This document shows, in pieces, positions 35,257 through 50,450 of a stretch of DNA of 64,000 nucleotides. Source of the stretch: Nymphaea colorata (Eukaryota; Streptophyta; Magnoliopsida; Nymphaeales; Nymphaeaceae); NCBI RefSeq assembly GCF_008831285.2, contig NC_045143.1, forward strand, positions 10,673,503-10,737,502, in the 5' to 3' direction. Under the pieces are notes generated by a model. That model had not been told where the DNA came from and ran no database searches. It was given only the letters and a program-made list of their open reading frames with translations. How positions within the stretch are numbered: the stretch's first letter is position 1; each line of letters starts with the position of its first letter. The translations under genes were made by a program, and so were the position numbers.

Positions 35257-38200
35257 CTGAAGGACATGGATTATATGTACAATATTTAAGTCAAAATTAT
35301 TAATCTTCAACAAGAAAATAAAACTATTAAAGAGAATGTTGCCGAGGTGGATCAATTGTGGGATGAGATAACTATGTTTAAACCAAATTGGGTGGATCCA
35401 CTTGATGTTATCCTAAACAAAAAAACAAATGTAAAGAATAAAACTTTATAAATTTGTTATTGGTTTACAACCAGAATTTGATGGTGTATTTCCTTGCTTT
35501 ATCGATCTAATGTTTCTTTTATAATTGAATGTCATAGAATTGCAAATAGCAAGAATCATTTGAACTTTTCCATAGTGAACTTGCAATTTCACGTCTCGGA
35601 TCTCATATTAAACCTATATAGAGGAACTAAGGAAGTCATTTGCATTCATTGCCAAGAGGAATGACACATAAAACCTGAGTGTCTAAGATTGAAGAAGTTT
35701 GAAAAGAGTAAAAGTTATTGAAGCCATAAACTAAGAAAGCAATAATGGATCATCATTAGACCTTAGCAAAATGGTTAGTGCTCAGCTTTTGAATGCACTT
35801 CAACTTTTCATAAAAGGAGGAAAAGAACTAATATTGGGAGGCATGGTTGCATCCACATCCTTAAGTGAGTGTTGTTGGATTCTTGACTCAAGAGCATCCT
35901 TTCATATGTCCTTTCATAGGCCCCTTCTTATTTGAATGCACCAATGATCATTCTTGTTCTTTTGTAAAGCCACTAATGAAACACCTATTTCCATTGACTT
36001 TGTTGGAAACATTGGTAAAATACTTAATTCAAAAAATTTTAATGTACCAAAATTAAATGTATTTTCAAATTAGATCTTAATCTCTTGTCTATTTCTCAAA
36101 TAGCTGATCATGGTTGTGACATAACTTTCTCATGAACTGAATGATTCATATATGGCCAAATTTTCAAGAATATGATTGAGAAATGTATTACAAGCGAGAA
36201 TCTATGTTATGTAGATTGTTTAGACTTATCCAAACCTTTTTATAATCTATTTAAGAAAAATCAATGTAAATCTTTGGCATCAAATATTAAGGCATTCAAA
36301 CTTTAGAAAAATATAATGTATCCCTCTTTTTAAAAGACATGTATAAAAAATGTCATATGATTGTATCAAAGCAAAAAATGAACTCTTTATCCTTCAATGA
36401 AAAAACTTTTGTTTCACAAACTCATTTTCAATTGGTGCATTCAGATGTATGGGGACCCACTCCTGTTACATGGGGGGGGGGGGATATTATGTGATATTCA
36501 TCAATAATATCTCTAAACTTTCTCAAACATAAGCCTAGAGTTTTCTTTCACTTTAAATTTTTTTACAATATGATCAAAGACTTCATTTGATGTTAATTTA
36601 AAAAAAAACCTTGGGGAGTGACTGCAGTGAGGTAACTTTCAAATGATTTCATATGCTTTTTGAAGGAAAATGATATTGTTCACCAAAGATCTTGCCCTTG
36701 AATATCTCAACAAAATGAGACTACTGAAACATCGACATGTAATTGAAACTACAAGAGCACTTCCAGTTCTAAAAAATGTTCATAAAAAATTTGGTCTTAA
36801 GCATCTCTCACTTTTGTATATTTGATAAATAGAATGTCTTCTAGAACTTTACTATTATCTTTCATTTTCATAAGCATAACTATAATCAGGTAAAAGTTTT
36901 CAGATATTAATATTTTATTTTGACCTATAAAAATAGTAATCTCTCATCCAAAACAATTAAATTTGTTTTTTTAGTTTTCTTAAACACAAAAAGAGTATAG
37001 ATCTTGTTATCTTGAAAGAGATAAAGTATATGTAACAAGATATGTTGTTTTTATCGAAAATGAAAAGGACTTTGAGGGAGATGAATCCAAGTGTGACGAT
37101 TATATTTTTCTTTTTAAGTTAATTGATGATGACAAATGTTTTGAAGGTAGTCATGATAAATGTTTTAACGGTGAAAATAATATTGTATACGAATATGAAG
37201 ATGTTACATTAGAAAATGAGACAGTTAGGAAGTTTTTTACCTATAGAAGAAGAGATCAACCTATTGAGCAAAATAATGTAGAAATTGAACATACTTTTAA
37301 AATATTTAATAAAACTATAAGACAACACAAAGTTTTGTTTTCTATATGAATCTCTTTTCATAGGTATTAGACTTCCTTTTAGCTATTCATTCCTATGTAG
37401 AACATACTTCATTTGCACAAGCTCAAAGCCAACTTCATTGTGCTAATGTCATGAAAGCTGAACTTGAAACATTTAAAAAATGTAGGACCTAAGTAATAAT
37501 AGGTTTACGAGTAGGTAAAAAGACTATAGGTTGTAGATGGGTCTACAAAGTCAAAACAAAAAATGATGGATTACTTGAAAGACATAAAACTAGATAAGTG
37601 GGTAATGGGCTTACCCAAGAGTGTGATGTACACTATAAGGAAACCTTTGCAGTGTTACTTGAATGACTACAATTATGACGTTAATTACAGTTGCGTCTAT
37701 TAAAAATTAGATTATTTTCCAAATGGATGTATCTTAGTGAGGAAGTCTATATGGACACTCTATCTGATTATTAAATACCTAAAAGTAAGGTTTTATACCT
37801 TAAGAAAACATTGTATGACCTAAAGTATACATGTAAGATGATAGATTCAGTAAGGTAATGTTTGATTAAGGGTTTAGATCTTGTTACTCTGGTACAACTA
37901 TGCTTATTCAACATACTTTTGCTGGTATAACCATTTATTATTTTGATATGATTATTATTGGAAATGATGATCATGACATTAAGCATGTCAAATGCTTTTT
38001 AAAAAATGAGTTTGAAATGATTGACTTGAGGTTTTTTACTTATTTTTGAGTATTGTAGTTGCATATAGCAGAAAAGGTTATTTACTTTCACAAATCAAAT
38101 TTGCAAATGATTTGATAGATAGGCCTTAACTAATAAATGATAAAGTTGTTGAGACACCTGAAGCTTTTGAGAATAAGATGAAACCATGTGATAGCGAACC

Positions 38201-38650
38201 ATTGGAGAATCATACTCCATATCCACAGCTGATTAGAAGTTTGATCTACCTAATATTATTAGGGCTCATGTTGTTCGCATTGAGAGTTAGTTTCATCAGG
38301 TACCAACATCTATACATATGGGGGCAGTGATGAGGACCATTTGATACATTAAGAATACTATAAATAAAGGGTTATTCTTATCATCCTCATCCTTAATATA
38401 ATATACTCATGCTGATTAGTGTGGATACCCAAATAATAGACATTTTACCATTGGATTTTGTATGTTTTTAGCTAAGTCAATGATCTTGTGGTGTTGTAGA
38501 AACAAAATAAAATCTTACTATCCTCCACTGAAGCGGAATATCAAGTTATGCCTACTATAATTATGGAGATTGTATACCTTAAGAGTTTGTTAAAAGGTAT
38601 GGAGATTCACATTGAAGAAGCCACTAGATTATGTTGTTTTGGATGTTTTT

Positions 38651-39299
38651 TAAACATTAGAAATCGATGGAAGGAAATGTCGACGACATTAGTTAATATT
38701 TAATACATATCCCATCTTTTCCCCTTTTTGCACTGAAAGAAAGAAAAACCTCCCAGTTCTTTTTACTCTTATAGTCCCCTAAAGCCATTGATAGCAAACC
38801 CTAGCGATCTCTCCATCCACTAGGTGATGATTATTATACCAAACTTCCACATTTGTTAGTGAATAATATCCATGATTTGGACTTCCACTGCAAACCTACT
38901 AGAGGATCGCCCCCATCCTTTATTAACAAAAGATAAAGTGATAATTTACAATCATCTTACAGAAAGAAAATGTGGTAGGAGGGTGCCCTAATAGTTCGGA
39001 AAATATGGCTTAAGAACAAGCTGCATTAATGGCAGGGTTAAAATCGTAAATCATCACAAAATTTTTCCTTGAGTATTCCGTACATTTTATTGGAAGGCTT
39101 TCTGAGGCAAACCTTGAGTCTATCTCTCCATTCTCTTGAGTTAAGAACTAGAATGATTTTTCTTCTTAGAAATGTGACTTCATTAATATGATATCTTCCA
39201 CAAGTTATAACTCCATTGCACTGTTTATGGACAAGCCCACATCTAATGATCTGATCCTTGTGAGGTGATAGCAAAAGGTAATTTCACACCTCCTCTACT
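38651..39299. other. Unassigned region before the inverted repeat
   Basis: A - strand open stretch (39038-39274) has no domain that I recognise. Given the LINE fragment next to it, it may be more of that element. Nothing else was found. Confidence 0.3.
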
Positions 39300-40491
39300 G
39301 TTAGTGGCAGCTATATAAACTATGAAAATGGTAGAGGGAAGCCAAGGGTCCCGAATGATTGAAGTAGCAAACAAAGCTAGATATCCTTCTTTTGGTTGGA
39401 GTTGTTAGCTATTTCTTCACCTAAGAGTCGCACATCCTCCCCAACATTTGTAGAACTGTTGTATTGGAATCGCCTGATTCAATGCCTGCTTTTGTTCCTA
39501 AGTTTCCAAGTCTTACCCACAATTAGTGAAGGTATCATTTTCCATAGCTCAGAGAGCCACCTCTCTTATAGGCAGTGGACGTCCACTTCAAGACTTTATC
39601 ACTAAGTTCAAGGTAATCATGATGGATCTATGAAACTTGGTTCCAAAAAAAAATTCTGCACCTGTTTCGCATAATCGCATTTGGTGAAGAGGAGGTTGAT
39701 TGTTTCTTCGTCTTTTACTTAAGATAACATCATGGTTTGCAAGTTGAATGCCAAACCTATCGAGTCTGTCAATAGTCATAAGCCATCTTTAATTGTTTGG
39801 AAGAGAAACCAATTCATACTAGACGGCCGCCTATTTTCCCAAATTTGCTTCCTCCAATTTTCCCAAATTTGCTTCCTCCAATTTTCCTGATAGTGTTTCA
39901 CTTTGATCATGTCCCTGCTGCTAAGGGTAGAGACCACTTGTGAGCCCCAACAAAGGACATCTTCATCTTCGTTTATGTGCATTTGATGCAGCGATTGATG
40001 AATCAAGTGCAAGTTGGTAGTCGCAGACTCGTAGGTTTGGCATTCAACTTGCAAACCATGATGTTATCTTAAGTAAAAGACGAAGAAACAATCAACCTCC
40101 TCTTCACCAAATGCGATTATGCGAAACAGGTGCAGAATTTTTTTTTGGAACCAAGTTTCATAGATCCATCATGATTACCTTGAACTTAGTGATAAAGTCT
40201 TGAAGTGGACGTCCACTGCCTATAAGAGAGGTGGCTCTCTGAGCTATGGAAAATGATACCTTCACTAATTGTGGGTAAGACTTGGAAACTTAGGAACAAA
40301 AGCAGGCATTGAATCAGGCGATTCCAATACAACAGTTCTACAAATGTTGGGGAGGATGTGCGACTCTTAGGTGAAGAAATAGCTAACAACTCCAACCAAA
40401 AGAAGGATATCTAGCTTTGTTTGCTACTTCAATCATTCGGGACCCTTGGCTTCCCTCTACCATTTTCATAGTTTATATAGCTGCCACTAAC
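39300..40491. repeat. Large inverted repeat of a LINE 3' fragment
   Basis: The arms at 39300-39768 and 40025-40491 are nearly identical reverse complements of about 468 bp, separated by about 256 bp. On the + strand of the right arm, a frame at about 40078-40160 reads DEETINLLFTKCDYAKQVQN. This matches the zinc-binding tail (zf-RVT) that follows plant LINE reverse transcriptases. A WKLRNK segment follows at about 40290. The left arm has the same coding on the - strand. The spacer has a direct repeat of CCCAAATTTGCTTCCTCC (about 39838 and 39863). Part of the right arm (40396-40475) is duplicated again at 40500-40580. RNA from this locus would form a long hairpin. Confidence 0.8.
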
Positions 40492-40580
40492 ATCCCTCAA
40501 CCAAAAGAAGGATATCTAGCTTTGTTTGCTACTTCAATCATTCGGGACCCTTGGCTTCCCTCTACCATTTTCATAGTTTA

Positions 40581-40852
40581 TTCGACTTCTTGGAAAGTTA
40601 GGCACCTATTGAAATCCCTACTTGTACTACTAAATCATATGACAATCATCTGCTGGTAAGAAAGGTGAATATATTGTTTCATTTTACTGTAGTGCTCCCC
40701 TAGTCGAGGAAGCTTATGATTTCAAAACCCAATGGTTCATGCAAGAAATGGATCTTCTTGCCATTGTCAATCCTCCAATTCAATAGGTGCCTAACTTTCC
40801 AAGAAGTCGAATGTTTGTCATATGATTTAGTAGTACAAGTAGGGATTTCAAT
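40581..40852. repeat. Scrambled inverted duplication adjoining a hAT-like MITE
   Basis: Block A (40581-40612) followed by block B (40608-40645) recur as reverse complements at 40779-40811 and 40815-40852. The order changes: forward A then B, later A' then B', where a simple inversion would give B' then A'. Block B contains the flank, target duplication and first about 13 bases of the MITE that starts at 40840. Confidence 0.75.
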
Positions 40853-41279
40853 ATGTCCGATTTGAATTGGGTATCCGACCGAAGTGATCCGAAAAAATTG
40901 GATATGAAAAAAATCTAATATCTGATTAAGAAATCTGATGGATTCGGATTTAATAAATGGCATCCAATAGGGTTCGCACTTGGATATAAACAAATATCCG
41001 ATTGGATTCAGATATGGATTCGGATCAGATTCATTTTTAGACAAATATCCTGTATCTAATGCTATTAAATTTTGAAAATGAGCAAAATCCGGTTCAAAAT
41101 TTGGATTTAGATATAAATATAAAAATCAAATTGTAAAATCAGATTTTGGATTCAGATTCAGATATGACTTTTCTTTGTTCGAATTTGAATCCCAATTCGA
41201 ATCCTAATATATGAATATCTGAAAAAACGGATATGACTAAGGATATATCTGATTCGAATCTGATCCGTTGACATGCGTA
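40840..41279. mobile_element. hAT-like MITE of the TAGGGATGTCAA family, copy B
   Basis: The 440 bp element has ends TAGGGATTTCAA and TTGACATGCGTA. Flanking octamers AGTACAAG (40832-40839) and AGTACATG (41280-41287) match at 7 of 8. Its size and interior are close to copy A at 28920. Confidence 0.75.
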
Positions 41280-41287
41280 AGTACATG

Positions 41288-45129
<3,842 letters not shown>

Positions 45130-45131
45130 AC

Positions 45132-45132
<1 letters not shown>

Positions 45133-45179
<47 letters not shown>

Positions 45180-45243
45180 TAGTTAAGAAAAATACAAAGA
45201 AAAAAGATTATGGGTACTTTTGTAATTTAGTAAAAGTTATATA

Positions 45244-45293
<50 letters not shown>

Positions 45294-45350
45294 GGATAGT
45301 TAAGAAAAATACAAAGAAAAAAGATTATGGGTACTTTTGTAATTTAGTAT
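45133..45350. repeat. Tandem duplication of (TA)n plus a 54-bp unit
   Basis: TA tracts at 45135-45177 and about 45250-45291 are each followed by an identical 54-bp segment beginning ATAGTTAAGAAAAATACAAA (about 45179 and 45297). The two copies show no difference that I can see, so the duplication looks recent. Confidence 0.85.
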
Positions 45351-45645
45351 TAGTTCACACTTTTTTCTTTTATTGTTCTCTTAACCTTCTTAACCTTCCA
45401 TATTGCTTCACATGAATGATCCTGATTAAATGGCTGAATGACTGTTTACACACACACTCTCTCTCTCTTTCTCTCTGTGTGTATGTACTATTATTACCTT
45501 TCTCCTGCTTTCATGTCATTTTATACACTTCAAAATAAGGGACATATCATGTCCTGGCCATATGTGTGCCCGGCTAATTCAGTTTTGCTCAAGTATTAAA
45601 GCTGATAAAGCTTAAGAGGTGGATATTCAAGTAAGTGTCATTAGG

Positions 45646-46733
45646 GGTCGTTCGATGATAGAAACACTTTGTTAGTGTCTTGCGAATATGTTCCTCAAAT
45701 TGAAAAATTTGGCAAACAGATTTGTGAAACATTAATGTAGTGTTCAATAAAGCGTGAGTTGCAAACGCAAAGTTCCTGTTACTAAGTGCTTATGAAGGTT
45801 GAAACCATCCTTGTTTGGCCGGCATGTTTGAGTGCATTCATCAATTTATTTGCTTTGTGATTTTGGAGAATGTTTCCCATCAAACTATTGAACTGTTCAT
45901 GGCACGGAAGCCCAAGCAACGTATCTCAAAGAAAGTAAGGTTCCAAATCACCAAACTGCGTGTATGTTCCCTTTGTTGGCTGCTCATGCACCAAAAATAT
46001 CACCATCATATCTTTCTGCAGGTCATTATGTCTACATATGATTTTCTGTCAGAACTACTGAGTTAAAAAGGCAGATTCGATATGAAAAACCAATTTTCTC
46101 AAAGCATTCACTGTATACATCTGTAATGTTAGGAGTCCCTGAGTAACTTATCAAAGGCAATGCATGGCAATTATTTCGTGATGGGGTTACTATTTTGCTA
46201 AGTTGTTCTTTCTCTCTAATTGGTTAACTGACGAAGATGACTACAAGGTTTTAGCTAAGCAAGCCTCTGTTTGGGTTGTCCCTGTACTCCATGAATATGG
46301 ACAGCCAAGTTTTTCATTTCATTTCTTTCTGCGTCTTTCTTTACTATAAATGGTGCGAGCTTAATTTTTCCGTTCTCTAAGGTGTTCATTGGCGTTACCT
46401 CAGCTACCAATCTTTTACTTTCAACTCATTTGGTAACTTTAGTGGTTGTTATGAATATGATCCCACTTTTGGGCAGATCAGTAAAACAGTAGCAAGTAGT
46501 TCTCATTGCCAAACAGCATGTAGCTGGATTACTTTGTTAGTGTAAAGTTAGTGTTTGGTAAATCTATCTATACAAAAATTGGGGAAGCTCATGAAAGTTA
46601 AGTGCTCCATGAACCTGCCTCGGGTAAAGTTAAGTGTTCCATGAACCTGCCTCTGATAAAGTTAAGTGCTCCATGAACCTGCCTTGGGTGGACTCTTAAA
46701 ATACTCATAATATTTCTGCTACCAAACGACCTT
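45646..46733. mobile_element. Candidate transposon with GGTCGTTTGGTAGC-type ends
   Basis: The left edge AGGGGTCGTTCGATGATAGA and right edge GCTACCAAACGACCTTTT are partial inverted repeats. Similar single edges occur at about 29872 and 58674. The interior has no recognised gene. It contains a 32-bp tandem repeat: three units beginning AAAGTTAAGTGCTCCATG at about 46596, 46627 and 46659. The target duplication is unclear. Confidence 0.4.
46595..46690. repeat. 32-bp tandem repeat, three copies
   Basis: Consecutive units share AAGTTAAGTG-TCCATGAA and then CCTGCCT, with only a few differences between units. Confidence 0.85.
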
Positions 46734-48063
46734 TTACAGTGACCACTGATCACTGACACCATCTAGGAAAGTGGCGACCAAACCCTATGATACATGCTGT
46801 ATTGTGGGGATTCATCACTTTTAAAAAAAAAAAAAATTCTATAAAAACTAACATCCAATCATTTAGACTAGAAGGCCTCCATTTGGGGTGCCTCCTGCAC
46901 CAAATGTTCGGCATAGGGACTCAGCTCTCTCTCTCTCCTATATATCTATCTATCTATATAGGTATCCATCTATCTATATAGGTTAGCCTCTGCCCATTTT
47001 ACACTATGTCCAATCACGATAGTCCATCTTGCACTATGTCCAATCACGAAGGTCGGACGTGATTAAGGCACCACCCAAATTCCATTGGACAATGTGCTAT
47101 AAGAGGTAGGAGGATTTTTATGTCAAAGTTTGAATGAAAAACACACACACATTTCAATATATATATATATATATATAATGATAACTCTTGCTATCCAAAA
47201 TCGCCTAATTCAATTACAAAAATCATATGATCTATTATGATGGGTGGTTGATAAAAAAATAATAAGAAAAATATGTAAATTAATATTAAACAATGAAAAT
47301 ACCATTACTTTTTTTTATAGTTTTTATATTAGCTATCCATAAGACAGCCCTTGCGAGTGAGTTGGGTGACTTTAGATAGTCAATTCATTAATGTAAAAAG
47401 TAATTTAATATAGTTAAGATTAATTTAAAAATAAAAACCTACATTGGTAGATACATGAAAAAACCGATATATTTTGATAATTTAGGTATATTTGAGCTCT
47501 TGCGTACGGCTTCGATTTGAAAGTGATCTTTAAGCCAAGCTAGATAGATGAAACTCTTGTTGATAAAAGACTCGAGCTATATTCCAAAAAAGGAAAGAAG
47601 ACAAAATGAGAAAGTGATCACCATGCACTGTTTCTGCCACCCACTTTTTCCAAGCAAAGGAAACGACTTTTACGCCCTGCCTTGTAATTGACACTGTAAA
47701 ACTCTGAATTAAAGTGCAGCGATTGTTTTTTTCTGGTTATTATAAAATATTTTGGTTACTTCTTAGTTCATGAACGTGAAAATGATTGCAGTATGGGAAG
47801 TGAATTATTGTAGGGGGAGTTATTGCACTGAGGAACGCGTTGACAGTAAGATACCGAATTGCACCATTGCTGTCTCCTTCCTCTGCTCATGCATTCAATT
47901 CTTTTGTCCCTTACGAGGTGGGGATACACCAATGACTTAACTATTCACTTGGAGCTCCCTCGAATCATTTCGTTCTTGGTTAATCAGATATATGAACATT
48001 TACTATAGGAATTTATGTAGAAACTTAAAATATGACAATATTTAATGGAATTTCATATATAGC
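46734..48063. other. Unassigned AT-rich region
   Basis: No gene was recognised. It contains a short (TCTA)n run at about 46945-46980 and (TA)n at 47158-47178. Confidence 0.45.
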
Positions 48064-48445
48064 TAGGGATGTCAATGGATTGGTCCGATATACTCTTAAT
48101 CATATTCTTTTTTTTATATATATAATTCAAATACAAATTAAGAATATTCATATCTGAATCTCAATATGAATCTGATTTTTGCATTCATATCTGAAACCAA
48201 ATCCAAATTATGGACCGAAATCTGGCTGAGTTTCAAATATAAGAGAATTGGGTATAAGGTATTTATTTAAAAATAAATTTGATCCAAATCCGAATTTGAT
48301 ATAATATATATATATGATCACATGTCATTTCTTAAACCTGAATACAATCTGATTTCTTAATCGGATACTATATTTTTTTCATATCTAATTTTTTGAAATG
48401 GTTCCGTTGGGTATCCGATTCAAATCGGATATATTAACATCTGTA
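48064..48445. mobile_element. hAT-like MITE of the TAGGGATGTCAA family, copy C
   Basis: It starts TAGGGATGTCAATGG and ends near TTAACATCTGTA. The flanks TATATAGC and TATGTAGC agree at 7 of 8 if the right end is placed at about 48442, which implies loss of the last bases of that end. The interior has the same GGAT/ATCC-rich ends as copies A and B. Confidence 0.6.
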
Positions 48446-49027
48446 TGTAGCTCATAAAACTTTATCTACTTAACCGTCGCGTAGATAAATCTAGGAGTTG
48501 GGTCATAAGATTTTTTGAACCGTCGAAATATTGCATGCTCCACACGTAATTGATTTTAATGTGTGACCACAATCAAATTTTGTGCAATTATAGATTAACG
48601 AGTTTGTTCATTCATTGTAAAGCAAACTTTTCCCTTTCTTTGTACTTTTGAATAGAGAATTGTTTAGAAAGCAAATAATGAATGAAAGTATTCAGAACAG
48701 CTTGGAGAATACAGCTTGAACTTTTAATAAAAAATTAACTTTTCCAAATCTAAACTGTCTAAGGTATGTGTAATGAATTCAAGTGCTTGACCTGACTGAT
48801 AATTATGAGGATCTATACCCAACAGTTTCAGCCATTAATTTAAGTATCCTTTTTGTTTGTGCTGCAGCTATTGGGCATCACTCAATTAACCAGCTCATAT
48901 GCAGCACTATACAAACCTGGAGAAAGTTCTTTTTGTCACAAAACGTTATGCAAGGCCTGGAGATCTTAGGTGAGTCCGACTATCGAACGCTCGTAAGGCC
49001 GCGAAAAAGCTGATCAGACAGTAGAAA
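48446..49027. other. Unassigned region with an exon-like patch
   Basis: About 48869-48970 is framed by a good acceptor (GTGCTGCAG) and a good donor (GGTGAGTC) on the + strand. I could not match it to a known family, and its open frames are short. It may be a leftover exon or chance. Confidence 0.2.
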
Positions 49028-49175
49028 TAACAGTGGGCACTGGGCCACGTACCCGATGAACTGAACTGAACTTTCGAGTATCTGTTTGGAGCCCACCCTG
49101 TAAAAAATATTTTGGGTTGGCCCGACAACTTCTTGGACTTAGGACCCATTTTATACACACACATATATAATCAAA

Positions 49176-49215
<40 letters not shown>

Positions 49216-49359
49216 TTATAAATCTATGTTTATATATTAAATTTAAACATTTTAAATGGTTTAAAATTATAACCAGGTCAGGCCTGGGCCTTGATGGTCG
49301 GGACTGGGTCCGGGCCGCTGACACGGGAACTGGCCCGGCCAACCCGATGCCCAGCCCTA
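49028..49359. mobile_element. Probable MITE of the TTGGGCA/GGGCC family
   Basis: The right edge CCCGATGCCCAGCCCTA and left edge AGTGGGCACTGGGCC resemble the ends of the element at 33460. A (TA)n tract lies at about 49181-49213. I found no convincing 8-bp duplication. Confidence 0.5.
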
Positions 49360-49948
49360 AGCATAATGAAAGGGTTTGAAATTGATCCATTGGTGATACT
49401 CATCTTGGCAGCCTGACCCTCTCTGCCCACATGTTCACAAGCTGTGGCGGTGATAATGAAGCACAACAATGGAGCCTTCTGCCAAGAAAGTTTTGATTCA
49501 ATGGATTGCACTGATGCAATTAATGAACTGTACTGTCTCCTTTGCAACTTGGACTGAGACTCCCGCCTGCATTTGGAAGCGCAGGCAGTGGATCATGTTA
49601 TTGATCAAAGCCATGGATGCCGCAGAAGGGGGTAAAAAGATAGGATCACAGTACAGGTAAAGCGGGTGTGCATGCACACCCCGCACACACATGTATACAC
49701 GTATATGGTTTGAGAATGGACAGAGGTACAGAGGAATCTCAGGCTCAGTTTCATGGATCCTTCTTGAAAATCAAACTTACAACATGGCTAACAGGTATGA
49801 GATCTAAGATTTTCATGGATGAAGCCATTTTCATGGCAAACTAATATTGTCTGCAGATTCCTCCTTATGGTTGCTTTTTTTCCAAGGAAATTCAATCCTC
49901 AGAAAATTTTTCCTCATAATTTAATGGGGAAAGGGAGTCATAAGTGGG
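49360..49948. other. Unassigned, relatively GC-rich patch
   Basis: About 49385-49660 is less AT-rich than its surroundings and has open frames on both strands (for example 63 aa on + at 49469). None contains a domain that I recognise. It could be a gene fragment. Confidence 0.2.
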
Positions 49949-50442
49949 TAAGGCTGCACAACGAGCCAAGCCAACTCATGTTCGACTCGAACTTGCTTGA
50001 AAAAACTTGGCTCGTGCTTGACTCATTTATAAACGAGCCAAGTTCGAGCTTGCCAATATACTCGAACCGATAAACGAGTCATAAAACTTGACTCATTTAT
50101 ATTCAATTCGACTTGCACCGGTACTCTATATAAATTGTCAAAACCGGTTCACCAAATCACCGGTTTTAACTTTTAGGCTAAAAAACAAATTTTCATAACT
50201 TACACGAGTTAACGCTTACACAAGTTAAATGCATACATGAGTTAAACAGTTAACGCTCACGCGAGTTAAATGAGTTAATGCTTACACGAGTTAATGCTAA
50301 ATGAGTTAAGAGTCAAGTTTAAGCTCGCTTTTGTGTAGTCGAGTCAAACTTGAGCTTACTATAAGGAGCTCGACTCGAGTTCGAGCCGAGTCCAGGTCGT
50401 GCTGACCAAGCTCGGGCTCGACTCGGCTCGTGTGTAGGCCTA
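49949..50442. mobile_element. hAT-like MITE of the GAGCTCGA family
   Basis: The 494 bp element has ends TAAGGCTGCACAACGAGCC and GTGTGTAGGCCTA. An exact 8-bp direct repeat TAAGTGGG (49941-49948 and 50443-50450) flanks it. The subterminal parts are dense in CTCGA, GAGCC and GACTCG motifs. The centre is AT-rich with repeated GAGTTAA units (about 50200-50310). The first five bases TAAGG fit the YARNG pattern of hAT ends. Confidence 0.8.
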
Positions 50443-50450
50443 TAAGTGGG

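Larger units (their letters stand above)
34037..35257. mobile_element. Harbinger-like element carrying a captured PPR fragment
   Basis: The left edge GGGCCTGTTTGATTG mirrors the right edge CATCAAACAAACCC. A 3-bp direct repeat TGA flanks it (34034-34036 and 35258-35260). Terminal GGGCCTGTTTG-type ends with a 3-bp duplication suggest PIF/Harbinger, though that group usually targets TTA or TAA. Left of centre are GGGTGAAATTTCACCC palindromes (about 34094 and 34133) and a CT-rich tract (about 34255-34470). The middle is a PPR coding fragment. The right third has 42-bp tandem units at 35027, 35069 and 35111, plus a diverged fourth near 35205. Another edge-like sequence (ATCAAATAGGGCC) at 35144-35156 could be an alternative inner end. 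Confidence 0.6.
33380..38650 (+). mobile_element. Decayed Ty1-copia retrotransposon, interrupted by two DNA transposons
   Basis: Fragments of a copia polyprotein occur in order on the + strand, with many stops and frameshifts. Gag-like coding starts at about 33400 and resumes at 33745, with a KTMEYFIKSKGL segment and the downstream IITWTF segment (about 33930). A zinc knuckle CX2CX4HX4C is at about 35640-35685 and a protease-like WILDS-ASFHM at about 35876. Integrase-like remains follow. Reverse transcriptase-like RWVYKVKTK is at about 37535 and an RNase H-like HADW..YPNNR..TIG segment at about 38405-38455. Gag is split by the MITE at 33460-33735 and by the element at 34037-35257. Long terminal repeats were not identified. 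It is far too decayed to be active. Confidence 0.75.

Noticed and set aside
39396-40395. Two identical 69-aa frames on opposite strands
   Set aside because: They are the two arms of the LINE-derived inverted repeat read in a non-coding frame; the LINE tail itself is in another frame and strand.
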